Source: Acidobacteriaceae bacterium
GTDB taxonomy: Bacteria; Acidobacteriota; Terriglobia; Terriglobales; Acidobacteriaceae
NCBI GenBank assembly: GCA_025360645.1
Contig: JANYBT010000001.1
Location: 1-47,543, forward strand
Length of the DNA: 47,543 nucleotides
Direction: 5' to 3'
Shown here: positions 47,486 through 47,543 of the stretch, in pieces
Layout: each line of letters opens with the position of its first letter
How positions within the stretch are numbered: position 1 is the first letter of the stretch
Made by a program: the position numbers and the translations under genes
Notes under the pieces: generated by a model
The model's database searches: none
Seen by the model: the letters and a program-made list of their open reading frames with translations, nothing else
What the model was told of the DNA's origin: nothing

Positions 47486-47543
47486 GGGATGAGACTCCTT
47501 GTTTGAGCAACCCAAACGACATGAGTGAAAAGCGACATGAGTG

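Noticed and set aside
47518-47543. CGACATGAGTG direct repeat at the right edge
   Set aside because: Two 11-base copies, but the window ends here, so neither a gene nor a longer array can be judged.

Overview
The window looks like a chromosomal segment of a soil-type Acidobacteriota (Koribacter/Sulfotelmatobacter-like). This is inferred from gene content and style: high GC, a Gloeo/Verruco-type repeat protein, a secreted M2 peptidyl-dipeptidase, a double-length ThyX, an ADP-forming acyl-CoA synthetase fused to a GNAT domain, and many short dispersed palindromic repeats between genes. I saw no rRNA, tRNA, CRISPR array, transposase or prophage.

Layout. 1-4.2 kb: the 3' end of an extracellular repeat protein, xseA, and divergently a thiE-like gene overlapping a formylglycine-generating-enzyme-fold gene. 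4.2-9.3 kb is an accessory island: a repeat cluster, a RHH/ParE-type toxin-antitoxin pair with a clear promoter and operator, a gene-poor stretch with possible decayed coding, a zinc-ribbon/cupin gene, a cytochrome b561-molybdopterin oxidoreductase fusion, and a DUF488 gene. 9.3-17.4 kb: lipA, a large repeat-rich spacer, a dGTPase-like gene, a peroxiredoxin-like gene with an in-frame UGA at the catalytic cysteine position (probable selenoprotein), a secreted TPR protein, purH and an XRE regulator. 17.5-21.2 kb: a secreted dienelactone-hydrolase-like protein, fabG and divergent thyX. 21.2-22.8 kb: a three-Cys-motif (Gp37/Gp68-like) gene with a frameshifted TcmP partner. 22.9-30.8 kb, all plus strand: recA, coaD, an aspartate-type aminotransferase, manA, manC, a phosphohexomutase and an M48 protease. 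manA, the mutase and manC together give fructose-6-P to GDP-mannose. 30.9-35.9 kb, all minus: kdsB, marC, an M2 peptidase, dinB and a tiny MxKDx-repeat secreted protein with a strong terminator. 36.0-44.5 kb, plus: the ACD-GNAT protein, a two-domain LigD, a sigma factor/anti-sigma pair, sppA and an HU-like protein. 44.5-47.5 kb, minus: a small membrane protein, purM, purN and pgeF.

Highlights are the candidate selenocysteine peroxiredoxin with a SECIS-like hairpin, the ThyX whose two halves keep complementary pieces of the signature motif, the cytochrome b-molybdenum oxidoreductase fusion, the three-Cys/TcmP pair broken at a C5 run, and dispersed repeats whose stems show compensatory base changes. 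All functional statements rest on motif reading by eye; no database search was possible.
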